This document shows, one piece after another, positions 17,177-24,857 of a DNA stretch of 47,290 nucleotides (position 1 is the first letter of the stretch; each line of letters starts with the position of its first letter). Origin of the DNA: an uncultured Collinsella sp. (GTDB lineage Bacteria > Actinomycetota > Coriobacteriia > Coriobacteriales > Coriobacteriaceae); NCBI GenBank assembly GCA_902494535.1, contig CABUTO010000014.1, positions 1 through 47,290 on the forward strand. Reading direction: 5' to 3'. Below the pieces are notes generated by a model. That model did not search any database. It worked only from the letters and a program-made list of their open reading frames with translations, and was not told the DNA's origin. A program made the translations under genes and the position numbers.

Positions 17177-17206
17177 AGGGGGTACCGACCAACGTCGATA
17201 CCCCCT
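17177..17206 (-). terminator. Hairpin at the 3' end of argR, possible terminator
   Basis: Arms AGGGGGTA and TACCCCCT enclose a 14-base loop. It lies about 50 bases past the argR stop. The sequence after it on the minus strand is T/A-rich (TATATTGTTTG) but has no clean U-tract. Confidence 0.45.
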
Positions 17207-17255
17207 TACAAGCCACCATGTCACGCACACAGTGCCGAGCGCACGACCCGCACGC

Positions 17256-17693
17256 CTACTTGCGAGAATTGCTCAGCTTATTGATCAGCGCCTCGAGACG
17301 CTCGCCGTCCTCGGCCGTCTGGGCAATAACCAAAATCGTATCGTTGCCGGCAAGCGAGCCAAGCACATCGGGCAACTCTGCCGCATCAACGGCGGCGGCG
17401 ATGCCGGAAGCCGTACCAGGCTGAGCCTTGATCATAACCAGATTATCGGTGCGCAGAACGCCCGTTACGAGCTCGGAAACCATACGCTGCAGGTGCAGGT
17501 CCTCTGCCAGAACATAGATACCCTCGGGGAGCTTACGCAGCCCCATATCGGCAATATCGCGAGAGACAGTCGCCTGCGTGCAATCAAAGCCCATAGCGCG
17601 GAGCTCATCGACCAGCACGCGCTGCGTGCGGACGTCCTTATTGCGCACAATATCTCTAATGGCATCCTGGCGCCCATTGCGTTTTTTAGCCAT
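17256..17693 (-). CDS. argR: Arginine repressor ArgR/AhrC
   Basis: A 145-residue arginine-responsive transcription factor. The N-terminal winged helix includes the recognition segment TQATVSRDIADMGL near residues 38-52. The C-terminal hexamerisation/arginine-binding domain has the GTASGIAAAVDA motif near 92-103 and ends with the GNDTILVIA strand. Family members bind ARG boxes upstream of arginine biosynthesis and catabolism genes. No arg genes adjoin it here, but carbamate kinase and a carbamoyltransferase-like gene lie 18 kb away. The start at 17693 (MAKKRNGRQ) has GAGAGAGGG upstream and is preferred over an ATG 33 bases earlier. Confidence 0.93.
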   Translation of the reverse strand: MAKKRNGRQDAIRDIVRNKDVRTQRVLVDELRAMGFDCTQATVSRDIADMGLRKLPEGIYVLAEDLHLQRMVSELVTGVLRTDNLVMIKAQPGTASGIAAAVDAAELPDVLGSLAGNDTILVIAQTAEDGERLEALINKLSNSRK

Positions 17694-17781
17694 ACAAACC
17701 CTCTCTCCAAAAGATGGCGGAGACAATCAATCAGTGACTGAATAGTTTAACGCTATTTGAAGGCTTTTGTGTATAAGAACG

Positions 17782-17819
17782 CATTTCGAAACAATTCTAT
17801 GCAAATTTGTTTCGAAATG
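17782..17819. promoter_or_regulatory. Perfect 13-base inverted repeat upstream of argR
   Basis: CATTTCGAAACAA (17782-17794) and TTGTTTCGAAATG (17807-17819) are perfect inverted repeats around a 12-base A/T-rich centre. It lies between the stop of the upstream glycosyltransferase gene (6 bases away) and argR, about 90 bases before the argR start. There is no U-tract after it, so an operator or a processing/stability hairpin is more likely than a classic terminator. Confidence 0.55.
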
Positions 17820-17825
17820 AGCCGT

Positions 17826-18866
17826 TTAGGCGGTTTTTGCGCCCGTCCGGTTAAGAAAAGCTGCCAGATGCGTACACATCACGCAGCGCGCGGGCTTGGC
17901 GCTGGCGATCGGCCCAAACAACAAACCGAGTCCCCGATGGTTATCCTTGAGCGCGGCGACCATCTGACGGGTTCGAGGCGCCTCGAGCATATCACGCATG
18001 CGGGCGGAACGCTCGATTGACGACACTCCATGCGGGCTAAGACACAAATTCTCGATGCAGGCGACCAGTCCGGCAAAGTAGAACTTTTGGCTTGCCAGCT
18101 TGAGCCGACCACCGCTATCTGCTTCCGAGAGTGAGTCCGCAAGCTCGTCGAGCGCTCGAGTGTCATCGGATATCCTGGCATACATGGTGGGATCAAAGGC
18201 ATCTGTAAGCTTAGGTGCCACCGCGTGGAAACAAGCGTCGCCGCAGCCGGACACGAATCGTGCCTGCGAGAGCGCATAAGCCATAAACTCAACCGTACGG
18301 TACGCCTTGCCGCGCGACAGGCATGCCTCAAACAGCGGACGGCTATACATCACGCCAGAGGTCTGAGCGACTAGGCCGCCCAAAATCAACTGGGGCAGCC
18401 CAGTCACCATAGAAGACTCGTCTTCTATGGCAATAGAGGCAGCATCCAAGACGCGCGAATGGCGTTCTCGATGTGCATCATAGCGGTCGAGCGACACCGT
18501 GGGGAACACTATGCCTGCCGCAGTATCGCACGCGATATCGACCATCTTGGAAAGGGACTGCGGAGCAAACCACTCATCGGCGTTCATAGCGATGATTTGA
18601 GAGCCGCGCGAGACAGCAAAACCGGCACGAAGGCAAGCGCCGCGCTTCGCGTCCTCGACGTCAATCAAATCAATATGGATGTCCCTGTCGGCAGCAACTT
18701 GAAGCGAATGGCGCACACCGGGCGCAGCATCGCGGCAGACAACAACAATCTGCAAATCGTAGAGGTCTTGGTTCTGGATACTCTCGAGCGCACGCATCGC
18801 ATAGCTGGGCGAACCTTCTACCACAAGGATCACCGAAAGTCGCGGATGCGAGCCACGTCGAACCAA
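17826..18866 (-). CDS. Family 2-like glycosyltransferase (GT-A fold)
   Basis: A 346-residue protein with an N-terminal GT-A fold: LSVILVVEGSPSYAMRALES at residues 10-29, NQDLYDLQIVVVCRD, then GACLRAGFAVSRGSQIIAMN with the acidic DEWF segment (near residue 97) in place of the usual DxD. No transmembrane helix is seen. The C-terminal half is alpha-helical and not recognisable. Family members move sugars from nucleotide-sugars to glycans, but the acceptor is unknown and no other envelope-sugar genes adjoin it. The start is a TTG at 18866: an in-frame stop lies just upstream, no ATG is available before the fold begins, and GAGAGG is about 9 bases upstream. Confidence 0.7.
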   Translation of the reverse strand: MVRRGSHPRLSVILVVEGSPSYAMRALESIQNQDLYDLQIVVVCRDAAPGVRHSLQVAADRDIHIDLIDVEDAKRGACLRAGFAVSRGSQIIAMNADEWFAPQSLSKMVDIACDTAAGIVFPTVSLDRYDAHRERHSRVLDAASIAIEDESSMVTGLPQLILGGLVAQTSGVMYSRPLFEACLSRGKAYRTVEFMAYALSQARFVSGCGDACFHAVAPKLTDAFDPTMYARISDDTRALDELADSLSEADSGGRLKLASQKFYFAGLVACIENLCLSPHGVSSIERSARMRDMLEAPRTRQMVAALKDNHRGLGLLFGPIASAKPARCVMCTHLAAFLNRTGAKTA

Positions 18867-19027
18867 GTTATCCGTCCTCTCGACAGCAATGAATCAAACC
18901 GTGGTTCATGGTACACCCCGGCAATAAAAGCAATGAGACACCGGTTGTATTGCACGCCAAGAACAGATGTTGAACACGCGCAGCCCACAGATGACGGGTG
19001 TCGACGCACGACGCGTAGAGCCCTCCC

Positions 19028-19852
19028 CTAGTCGAGCACGACGAGCTCGGCGGGATCGTAATCCCCGCCCATAAACGTAAGGCCGCAGGCAGGAGCCGTG
19101 GGGCCCGCAGCGGTACGGTCGCAAGCATCGATGACCTCACGCATCCACTCGGGTTCACGGCGATGCATGCCAATCTCGACAAGCGTGCCCACGATCGTAC
19201 GGACCATCGAATGCAGGAACGCATTGCCCTCGATGGTAAACGTCAGGATGTCCTCGCCAAACGCAATCTCATGGCCAAACTCGGCACGCATCACGCAGCG
19301 ATGCGTGGGCTTGCCAACGGCCGAGGCAACCTTGCAAAAGCTTTTAAAGTCCTGTTCGCCCAGCAGCGCGGGGCAGGCAGCAGACATAGCCTCAACATCC
19401 AAGGGATAGCGATGCCACCACACCGCACCGCGGGACAGCACGGGGCGCGCATCTCGATCGGCAATACGGTACGTATACGTACGGGAACGCGCGTCAAAAC
19501 GTGCAGAAAAGCCTTTACGGGCCCTGTAGACCTCGTTTATGGCGATATCTTTGGGCAGCAGGGCATCCATGGCCCTCAGCCACCTACGGCGCGTCAGGAC
19601 AAGCTCAGCGTCCGTTACGGGCACACTAATGTACTGCGCCACCGCATGCACGCCGGCATCGGTGCGCCCTGCGCACGTCAGGTCGATCGGACGGCGCAGG
19701 AGCGTCTCGATAGCGCGGCGCAGCTCGCCCGCAACCGTCGTCTGGCCAGGCTGCTCGGCAAAGCCGCTATAGGACGAGCCATCGTAGGCCACGCGGAAAA
19801 CGAGCGTGGCGTCGAGCTCGGGAATCGAATTGAAATCAGACGGCGCGGTCAT
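19028..19852 (-). CDS. truA: tRNA pseudouridine(38-40) synthase TruA
   Basis: A 274-residue enzyme isomerising uridines 38-40 in the tRNA anticodon arm. The catalytic Asp lies in CAGRTDAGVHA near residue 60; further family segments are FRVAYDGSSYSGFAEQPGQ at the N-terminus, RARKGFSARFDAR, and FLHSMVRTIVGTLVEIG near residue 205. The start at 19852 (MTAPSDF) is taken for its GGGAG site; another ATG lies 15 bases upstream. It follows rplQ on the same strand, as in many bacteria, but a strong terminator (19888-19919) separates them, so any shared transcription would need read-through. Confidence 0.94.
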   Translation of the reverse strand: MTAPSDFNSIPELDATLVFRVAYDGSSYSGFAEQPGQTTVAGELRRAIETLLRRPIDLTCAGRTDAGVHAVAQYISVPVTDAELVLTRRRWLRAMDALLPKDIAINEVYRARKGFSARFDARSRTYTYRIADRDARPVLSRGAVWWHRYPLDVEAMSAACPALLGEQDFKSFCKVASAVGKPTHRCVMRAEFGHEIAFGEDILTFTIEGNAFLHSMVRTIVGTLVEIGMHRREPEWMREVIDACDRTAAGPTAPACGLTFMGGDYDPAELVVLD

Positions 19853-19887
19853 AGGCGCTCCCAACAAACAGGCAATGGCATTTCGAC

Positions 19888-19919
19888 AAAAAAAGAGGGG
19901 TACGCGAACGTACCCCTCG
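19888..19919 (-). terminator. Rho-independent terminator of the ribosomal-protein operon
   Basis: On the minus strand GAGGGGTACG and CGTACCCCTC form a perfect 10-base-pair stem closed by a TTCG tetraloop, followed by seven T residues. It lies 26 bases past the rplQ stop. Confidence 0.95.
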
Positions 19920-19944
19920 AATATAGCCTATGCAGACGGATTGT

Positions 19945-20412
19945 CTACTCAGCGGTCTCCTCAGCAGGAGCCTCCTCGGCAGCCTCGACCTTCTTGGGAG
20001 CAGCGGCCTTCTTGGGGGCCGGAGCAGCCTTCTTGGCCTTAGGCGTGCAAGGCTCGGTGACGAGCTCCATGATAACGATGGGAGCATTGTCGCCCTTACG
20101 GTTACCGAGCTTCATGATGCGGGTGTAACCGCCGTTGCGGTCCTGCCACATACCCTGGGCAGCCTTGTCGAAGATCTCGGCAACGAGCTGCTTATCGCCG
20201 AGCTTGGCGATAGCCAGACGACGAGAGTGCAGGTCGCCCTTCTTGGCCCAAGTGATGATCGGATCGACGACCGAACGCAGCGCCTTAGCGCGGGTCTCGG
20301 TGGTCTTGATGCGGTCGTTCTCGAAGAGGGCCTTAGCAAGGCTCTTCTTCATGGCCTTGGTGTGGCTCGCATCGGTGCCGAGCTTCAGGCCCTTCTTAAC
20401 GTTGTGACGCAT
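19945..20412 (-). CDS. rplQ: 50S ribosomal protein L17
   Basis: A 155-residue L17. The conserved core covers about residues 1-120 (MRHNVKKGLKLGTDASHTKA, DRIKTTETRAKALR, then NRKGDNAPIVIMELV). A C-terminal extension of about 35 residues rich in Lys, Ala, Pro and Glu (KAKKAAPAPKKAAAPKK...) is found in several actinobacteria and is likely disordered. It is the last gene of the operon and follows rpoA by 30 bases. Confidence 0.97.
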   Translation of the reverse strand: MRHNVKKGLKLGTDASHTKAMKKSLAKALFENDRIKTTETRAKALRSVVDPIITWAKKGDLHSRRLAIAKLGDKQLVAEIFDKAAQGMWQDRNGGYTRIMKLGNRKGDNAPIVIMELVTEPCTPKAKKAAPAPKKAAAPKKVEAAEEAPAEETAE

Positions 20413-20442
20413 GGTCTAGTTTCTCCTCAAATATGCGAAGCA

Positions 20443-21384
20443 TTAAGCCTTCAGGCTCAGGCCCATGGACTCAAGCTTGTCCTTCACTTCCTCGATCGAC
20501 TTAACACCGAAGTTACGGATGTTGAGCAGATCGTTCTCCGAGAACTCAACGAGCTGACGGACCGAGTGAATGCTGGCGCGCTTAAGGCAGTTGTAGGAAC
20601 GGACGGAAAGGTCCAGATCCTCGATCTGCTTGTCCAGCTCGGCGTTGTCGTTGGTGACCTCGGGAGCGAAGATCGAAGCCTCCTCCTCGACCTCGGGGGT
20701 CTCGGCAAGGTTCATAAAGGCGGCCATATGCTGGTTGATGATATTGGCAGCCTGGACCACGGCGTCGCGCGGGGCGATGGAGCCGTTGGTCTCGATCTCG
20801 AGGACAAGGCGGTCGTAGTCGGTGTGCTGACCGACACGGCAAGCCTCAACGAGCTTGGCGCAACGGGAAACCGGCGAGTACAGCGAGTCGACGTGGATCA
20901 CACCGATGGGATCGTTGTCGCGCTTGTTGGCCTCGCCAGAAACATAGCCGCGGCCATAGCCGATGCGCATGCTCATGGTGAGATGGCCACCCTCGGTGAG
21001 CGTAGCGATGTGCTGCTCGGGGTTGACCAGCTCAAACTCGGACGGAATAAAGAAGTCCGCACCGGTGACCTCGCAGGGGCCGTCAACCGAAATGGTGGCG
21101 GTCGCCTCGTCGGTCGTGCCGAGAGCCCTGAAGACAAGACCCTTGACATTCAGGACGATGTCGGTGACATCCTCGACCATGTTAGGGATGGTCATGAACT
21201 CGTGCTGCGCACCATCGATCTGAATAGCCTCGACGGCGGCACCCTCGAGCGAGGACAGAAGAACGCGACGAAGGGAGTTACCCAGCGTATCGCCGTAGCC
21301 ACGCTCGAGCGGCTCGACGGAGACACGAGCAGACGTCTCGTTGATCTCTTCGACCTGAACCTGAGGCCTAATGAATTCTGACAT
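20443..21384 (-). CDS. rpoA: RNA polymerase alpha subunit
   Basis: A 313-residue alpha subunit. The N-terminal assembly domain covers about residues 1-230 (LERGYGDTLGNSLRRVLLSS is diagnostic) and a short acidic linker leads to the alpha-CTD (about 245-313) with LSVRSYNCLKRASIHSV and NIRNFGVKSIEEVKDKL. It is encoded between rpsD and rplQ as in most bacteria, with GGAGG before the ATG. Nothing unusual is seen. Confidence 0.98.
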   Translation of the reverse strand: MSEFIRPQVQVEEINETSARVSVEPLERGYGDTLGNSLRRVLLSSLEGAAVEAIQIDGAQHEFMTIPNMVEDVTDIVLNVKGLVFRALGTTDEATATISVDGPCEVTGADFFIPSEFELVNPEQHIATLTEGGHLTMSMRIGYGRGYVSGEANKRDNDPIGVIHVDSLYSPVSRCAKLVEACRVGQHTDYDRLVLEIETNGSIAPRDAVVQAANIINQHMAAFMNLAETPEVEEEASIFAPEVTNDNAELDKQIEDLDLSVRSYNCLKRASIHSVRQLVEFSENDLLNIRNFGVKSIEEVKDKLESMGLSLKA

Positions 21385-21416
21385 GTATTACCTCCAGCCT
21401 CAGCAGCCCGGATGGA

Positions 21417-22013
21417 CTACTTAGAGTAGAGCTCGACGATGAGCTGCTCGTTGATATCACCGCTGATCTGCTCACGCGTCGGCAGAGCGAGCACGTTACC
21501 AGACAGCTTCTCGATATCGACCTCGAGCCAGCCAGGGACCTCAAAGCGCTCGGAGGAAATCAGGGCCTCCTTGATGGGGAGGAGGTCACGGAACTTCTCG
21601 CCGACAGCGACGACGTCGCCGGCCTTGACGCGGTAGGACGGGATGTCCACGCGCTTGCCGTTCACGGTGAAGTGACCGTGACGGACGGACTGACGAGCCT
21701 CTTTGCGGGTGCGGGCGAAGCCAAGACGGAAGACGACGTTGTCGAGGCGAGACTCAAGGATGATCATGAGGTTCTCACCGGTGACGCCGTTCATCTTGCG
21801 GGCCTTGTTGAAGTAGCCGTGGAACTGCTTCTCCAGAACGCCATAGATGAACTTGACCTTCTGCTTCTCGCGCAGCTGCATGCCGTACTCAGATTCCTTG
21901 CGACGGCGCTTGGGCTGACGGATAGATTCCTTCTTGCTGCTGTAACCGAGCTCAGCGGGATCGATCCCGAGCTGACGGCAGCGCTTAAGAACAGGAGTCC
22001 TGTCGATTGCCAT
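21417..22013 (-). CDS. rpsD: 30S ribosomal protein S4 (zinc-free type)
   Basis: A 198-residue S4 with the S4 RNA-binding domain at about residues 90-155 (SRLDNVVFRLGFARTRKEAR, then VNGKRVDIPSYRVK). The N-terminus (PVLKRCRQLGIDPAELGYSS) has one Cys only, so it lacks the four-cysteine zinc site of the other S4 form. S4 starts 30S assembly and often regulates its operon by binding a leader. It follows rpsK by 19 bases. Confidence 0.97.
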   Translation of the reverse strand: MAIDRTPVLKRCRQLGIDPAELGYSSKKESIRQPKRRRKESEYGMQLREKQKVKFIYGVLEKQFHGYFNKARKMNGVTGENLMIILESRLDNVVFRLGFARTRKEARQSVRHGHFTVNGKRVDIPSYRVKAGDVVAVGEKFRDLLPIKEALISSERFEVPGWLEVDIEKLSGNVLALPTREQISGDINEQLIVELYSK

Positions 22014-22032
22014 ATTGATACGATCCTTTCAG

Positions 22033-22437
22033 TTACACGCGGCGACGCTTCTTGGGGCGGCAGCCGTTGTGCGGAATGGGGGTCTTGTCCTGGATGCTCG
22101 AGACCTCGAGGCCAGCAGCCTGGAGGGAGCGGATGGCGGTCTCACGACCGGAGCCGGGGCCCTTGACGAAGACGGAAACCTTCTTCATACCGTGCTCCAT
22201 GGCCTGCTTGGCAGCAGCCTCGGCAGCCATCTGGGCAGCGAACGGCGTGGACTTACGGGAGCCCTTGAAGCCCACCTGGCCAGCCGACTTCCAGGAAATG
22301 ACGTTGCCCTGGGGATCGGTGATCGAAACGATCGTGTTGTTGAACGTAGAACGAATGTGAGCCTGGCCCACGGAAATGTTCTTACGGTCCGCGCGCTTCA
22401 GACGGGCAGCGCGAACGTTCTTCTTAGCAGTAGCCAT
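22033..22437 (-). CDS. rpsK: 30S ribosomal protein S11
   Basis: A 134-residue S11 of the platform of the small subunit. Diagnostic parts are GQAHIRSTFNNTIVSITDPQ, FKGSRKSTPFAAQMAAE and VKGPGSGRETAIRSLQAAG, ending KTPIPHNGCRPKKRRRV. Located between rpsM and rpsD in standard order. No anomalies. Confidence 0.98.
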   Translation of the reverse strand: MATAKKNVRAARLKRADRKNISVGQAHIRSTFNNTIVSITDPQGNVISWKSAGQVGFKGSRKSTPFAAQMAAEAAAKQAMEHGMKKVSVFVKGPGSGRETAIRSLQAAGLEVSSIQDKTPIPHNGCRPKKRRRV

Positions 22438-22451
22438 CTATCTAGCGCTCC

Positions 22452-22826
22452 TTATTTCTTCTTCTTAGCACCGATCTGACGCTTCGGGCCCTTGCGGGTA
22501 CGAGCGTTAGTGTGGGTGCGCTGGCCGCGGACCGGGAGGCCCTTGCGGTGACGAAGGCCGCGGTTGCAGCCGATGTCCATAAGGCGCTTGACGTTCTGGT
22601 TGCGCTCACGGCGGAGGTCGCCCTCAACCATGATCTGGTTCTTATCGATATAATCGCGGATGGCGTTAACCTCATCCTCGGTGAGGTCCTTAACGCGCGT
22701 ATCCACGTTAACGTTGCACTCGACGCAAATCTTCGTCGCAGTGGTGCGGCCGATGCCGTAAATGTAGGTCAGACCGATCTCAACGCGCTTCTCACGCGGG
22801 AGGTCGACACCATTAATACGGGCCAA
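22452..22826 (-). CDS. rpsM: 30S ribosomal protein S13
   Basis: A 124-residue S13 of the small-subunit head. It has VDLPREKRVEIGLTYIYGIG near the start and the basic C-terminal segment RGLRHRKGLPVRGQRTHTNA that contacts tRNA and S19. The start codon is TTG at 22826 (reading MARING), with GAGGAG about 8 bases upstream; no ATG is available at this position. It follows rpmJ by 14 bases. Confidence 0.97.
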   Translation of the reverse strand: MARINGVDLPREKRVEIGLTYIYGIGRTTATKICVECNVNVDTRVKDLTEDEVNAIRDYIDKNQIMVEGDLRRERNQNVKRLMDIGCNRGLRHRKGLPVRGQRTHTNARTRKGPKRQIGAKKKK

Positions 22827-22840
22827 CGTAGTCTCCTCTC

Positions 22841-22954
22841 TTAACCCTGACGCTGCTTATGACGGGGGTTCTCGCAAATGACGAGGACCTTGCCATGGCG
22901 CCTAATGATTTTGCACTTATCGCACATCTTCTTGACCGAAGGACGTACCTTCAT
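22841..22954 (-). CDS. rpmJ: 50S ribosomal protein L36
   Basis: A 37-residue L36: MKVRPSVKKMCDKCKIIR, then HGKVLVICENPRHKQRQG. The zinc-binding set (CxxC, Cys near residue 27, His32) is intact, so this is the zinc form. AAAGGAAG precedes the ATG. It lies between infA and rpsM as in most bacteria. Confidence 0.96.
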   Translation of the reverse strand: MKVRPSVKKMCDKCKIIRRHGKVLVICENPRHKQRQG

Positions 22955-23003
22955 CGTTCTTCCTTTCGGTAGCGCTCAAACTACTTCCCTACTATCTACT
23001 CGC

Positions 23004-23033
23004 CCAGCCGCAGGCGTTTAAAACTATGGCTGG
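23004..23033 (-). other. Hairpin in the 150-base infA-rpmJ gap
   Basis: Arms CCAGCC and GGCTGG enclose an 18-base loop. The gap is the longest inside the operon apart from its start. S4 is known to regulate the alpha operon through a leader in other bacteria, so this may be a leader element upstream of rpmJ-rpsM-rpsK-rpsD-rpoA-rplQ; that is inference from position. Confidence 0.3.
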
Positions 23034-23104
23034 TCTTCACACACAATCCGACCGTAGGTTGAGCTAAGCCTGCATTCGGAAATGGAGTGCGTGTATGCGT
23101 GCCG

Positions 23105-23329
23105 CTATTTGTAGCGATAGGTGATGCGGCCGCGGGTCAGGTCGTACGGGGAAAGCTCCACGACAACCCTGTCACCGGGGAGAATACGGATGTAATTCAT
23201 TCGGATCTTGCCAGAAATGTTGCACAGAACCGAATGACCGTTCTCGAGCTCGACCTTAAACATGGCGTTGGGCAACGGTTCCTTTACCGTACCCTCGAGC
23301 TCAATTGCGTCTTCCTTCTTCACAAGCAA
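23105..23329 (-). CDS. infA: Translation initiation factor IF-1
   Basis: A protein of about 72-74 residues with a single OB fold: EDAIELEGTVKEPLPNAMFK, LENGHSVLCNISGKIRMN and RILPGDRVVVELSPYDLTRG are all typical. It binds the 30S A site at initiation. The start is non-ATG: an in-frame TGA directly precedes a TTG at 23329 (MLVKKED...), and a GTG two codons later gives MKKED... with better spacing to GAAAGA. The call is firm, the exact start is not. Confidence 0.96.
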   Translation of the reverse strand: MLVKKEDAIELEGTVKEPLPNAMFKVELENGHSVLCNISGKIRMNYIRILPGDRVVVELSPYDLTRGRITYRYK

Positions 23330-23362
23330 TCATCTTTCTCTAGAAAACGACAGCGATTGAGT

Positions 23363-23391
23363 ATTCTACAACACGTATGCACGCATCGTAA
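23363..23391 (-). promoter_or_regulatory. Possible internal promoter upstream of infA
   Basis: On the minus strand TTACGA (23391-23386) and TAGAAT (23368-23363) are 17 bases apart in the 98-base map-infA gap, about 35 bases before the infA start. The -10 is good (5 of 6) and the -35 poor (3 of 6). Confidence 0.35.
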
Positions 23392-23427
23392 TAACTTCGT
23401 AATGGCTCCACAACTAAATGGAACTTG

Positions 23428-24216
23428 TTACATTTCTCCGCCTTGGAGGGAGCACCAAGCACCTTGGGCATCCGTGGTGAGAATCACCGGACCGTCATTG
23501 GTAATGGCGACGGTGTTCTCGTAGTGCGCGGCGGGCAGGTGATCGTTGGTCGTAACAATCCAACCGTCGGAGCCCGTGCTCACATGGTTGGAACCCATCG
23601 TAACCATCGGCTCGATGGCAATGACCATGCCGGCCTGGAGGCGAACGCCCCTCCCCTTCTTTCCATAGTTAGGAACGTTGGGGTCCTCGTGCATCACGCG
23701 GCCAATGCCATGGCCCACATAATCACGAAGCACACCGTAACCGTGAGACTCGGCGAGGGACTGAACGGCATAACCGACGTCCCCGATATGGTTACCGGGA
23801 ACAGCCTGCTCGATGGCTGCCTTAAGGCAATCGCGCGTGACCTCGCACAAAGCCTTGGCTTCGGGCGTGGGGGTGCCGACGAAAAACGTCCAAGCGTTAT
23901 CGCCGACCCAACCGTCGACAACGGCTCCCGTATCGATGGAGATGATATCGCCATCGCGCAGGATCATGTCGGGGTTGGGAATACCGTGGACCACGGCATC
24001 GTTGATCGATGCGCAAATGGTCCCCGGGAACCCGCCGTAACCCTTAAAGGCCGGGGTGCCGCCATGCATGCGGATAATCTGCTCCGCGAGCTGATCGAGC
24101 TCAAAGGTGGAAACGCCGGGGCGCACCATGGCTCCAACGTGGCGGAGCGCCATCTTAGATAGCGCTCCTGCCTTCTTCATCTGCTCGATTTGCGTTGCAG
24201 ACTTAATCTTGATCAT
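23428..24216 (-). CDS. map: Methionine aminopeptidase, type I
   Basis: A 262-residue metalloenzyme removing the N-terminal Met of new proteins. Metal ligands can be placed in SIDTGAVVDGWVGDNAW (two Asp), YVGHGIGRVMHEDPNVPNYG (His), IAIEPMVTMGS (Glu) and the final AVTNDGPVILTT-type Glu/Asp segment. Length fits type Ia without an N-terminal zinc domain. It overlaps the adk stop (ATGA), implying translational coupling. Confidence 0.96.
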   Translation of the reverse strand: MIKIKSATQIEQMKKAGALSKMALRHVGAMVRPGVSTFELDQLAEQIIRMHGGTPAFKGYGGFPGTICASINDAVVHGIPNPDMILRDGDIISIDTGAVVDGWVGDNAWTFFVGTPTPEAKALCEVTRDCLKAAIEQAVPGNHIGDVGYAVQSLAESHGYGVLRDYVGHGIGRVMHEDPNVPNYGKKGRGVRLQAGMVIAIEPMVTMGSNHVSTGSDGWIVTTNDHLPAAHYENTVAITNDGPVILTTDAQGAWCSLQGGEM

Positions 24217-24839
24217 AGACCGAGAGCCTCTTTGACATCCCCGTACACGGTCTCGCGAGCCTGGTCACCGTTGACCGACTTGAGCAGACCCTGGCCACGA
24301 TAGTAGTCGACGAGCGGGCTCGTGGACTTCTCGTAGACGTCGAGACGGTTCTTGATGGTCTCGGGCTTGTCGTCGTCGCGCTGATACATCTCGCCGCCAC
24401 ACTTGGGGCAGGTAGCATCGGCAGCGGTGCCGGTGTAACCGCATGCGCGGCAGGTGCGACGCGAAGACAGACGATCGATAATGACCTCGGGGGCCACATC
24501 GACCAGAAGGGCGCAGTCGATCTCGCGACCCATGGCGGAGAGCTCGGAATCGAGCGTCACAGCCTGGGCGGTGTTGCGCGGGAAGCCGTCGAGGATGAAG
24601 CCCTGGTGGGCGTCATCGGCGGCAAGGCGCTCCTTGACAAGGTCGATCACGAGCTGGTCGGGAACGAGCTCGCCAGCGTCCATGTACTTCTTAGCCTGAA
24701 TACCAAGCTCGGTGCCACCCTTGACGGCAGCACGCAGCAGGTCGCCCGTGGAAATGTGGGCGACGCCAAACTCGGCGACGAGCTCCTGTGCGACGGTGCC
24801 CTTACCGGCACCCGGAGCTCCGAGCAATACGAGGTTCAT
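24213..24839 (-). CDS. adk: Adenylate kinase
   Basis: A 208-residue kinase interconverting AMP, ADP and ATP. The P-loop GAPGAGKGT is at residues 7-15, then STGDLLRAAV (AMP site), LDGFPRNTAQA, and a zinc-binding LID with CRACGY...CPKCGG near residues 130-150. The four-cysteine LID is typical of Gram-positives. The start at 24839 (MNLVLLGAPG) is taken for the AGGAGG 7 bases upstream. It lies between secY and map, a common arrangement. Confidence 0.97.
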   Translation of the reverse strand: MNLVLLGAPGAGKGTVAQELVAEFGVAHISTGDLLRAAVKGGTELGIQAKKYMDAGELVPDQLVIDLVKERLAADDAHQGFILDGFPRNTAQAVTLDSELSAMGREIDCALLVDVAPEVIIDRLSSRRTCRACGYTGTAADATCPKCGGEMYQRDDDKPETIKNRLDVYEKSTSPLVDYYRGQGLLKSVNGDQARETVYGDVKEALGL

Positions 24840-24857
24840 GAGCAATCCTCCTCTAGC

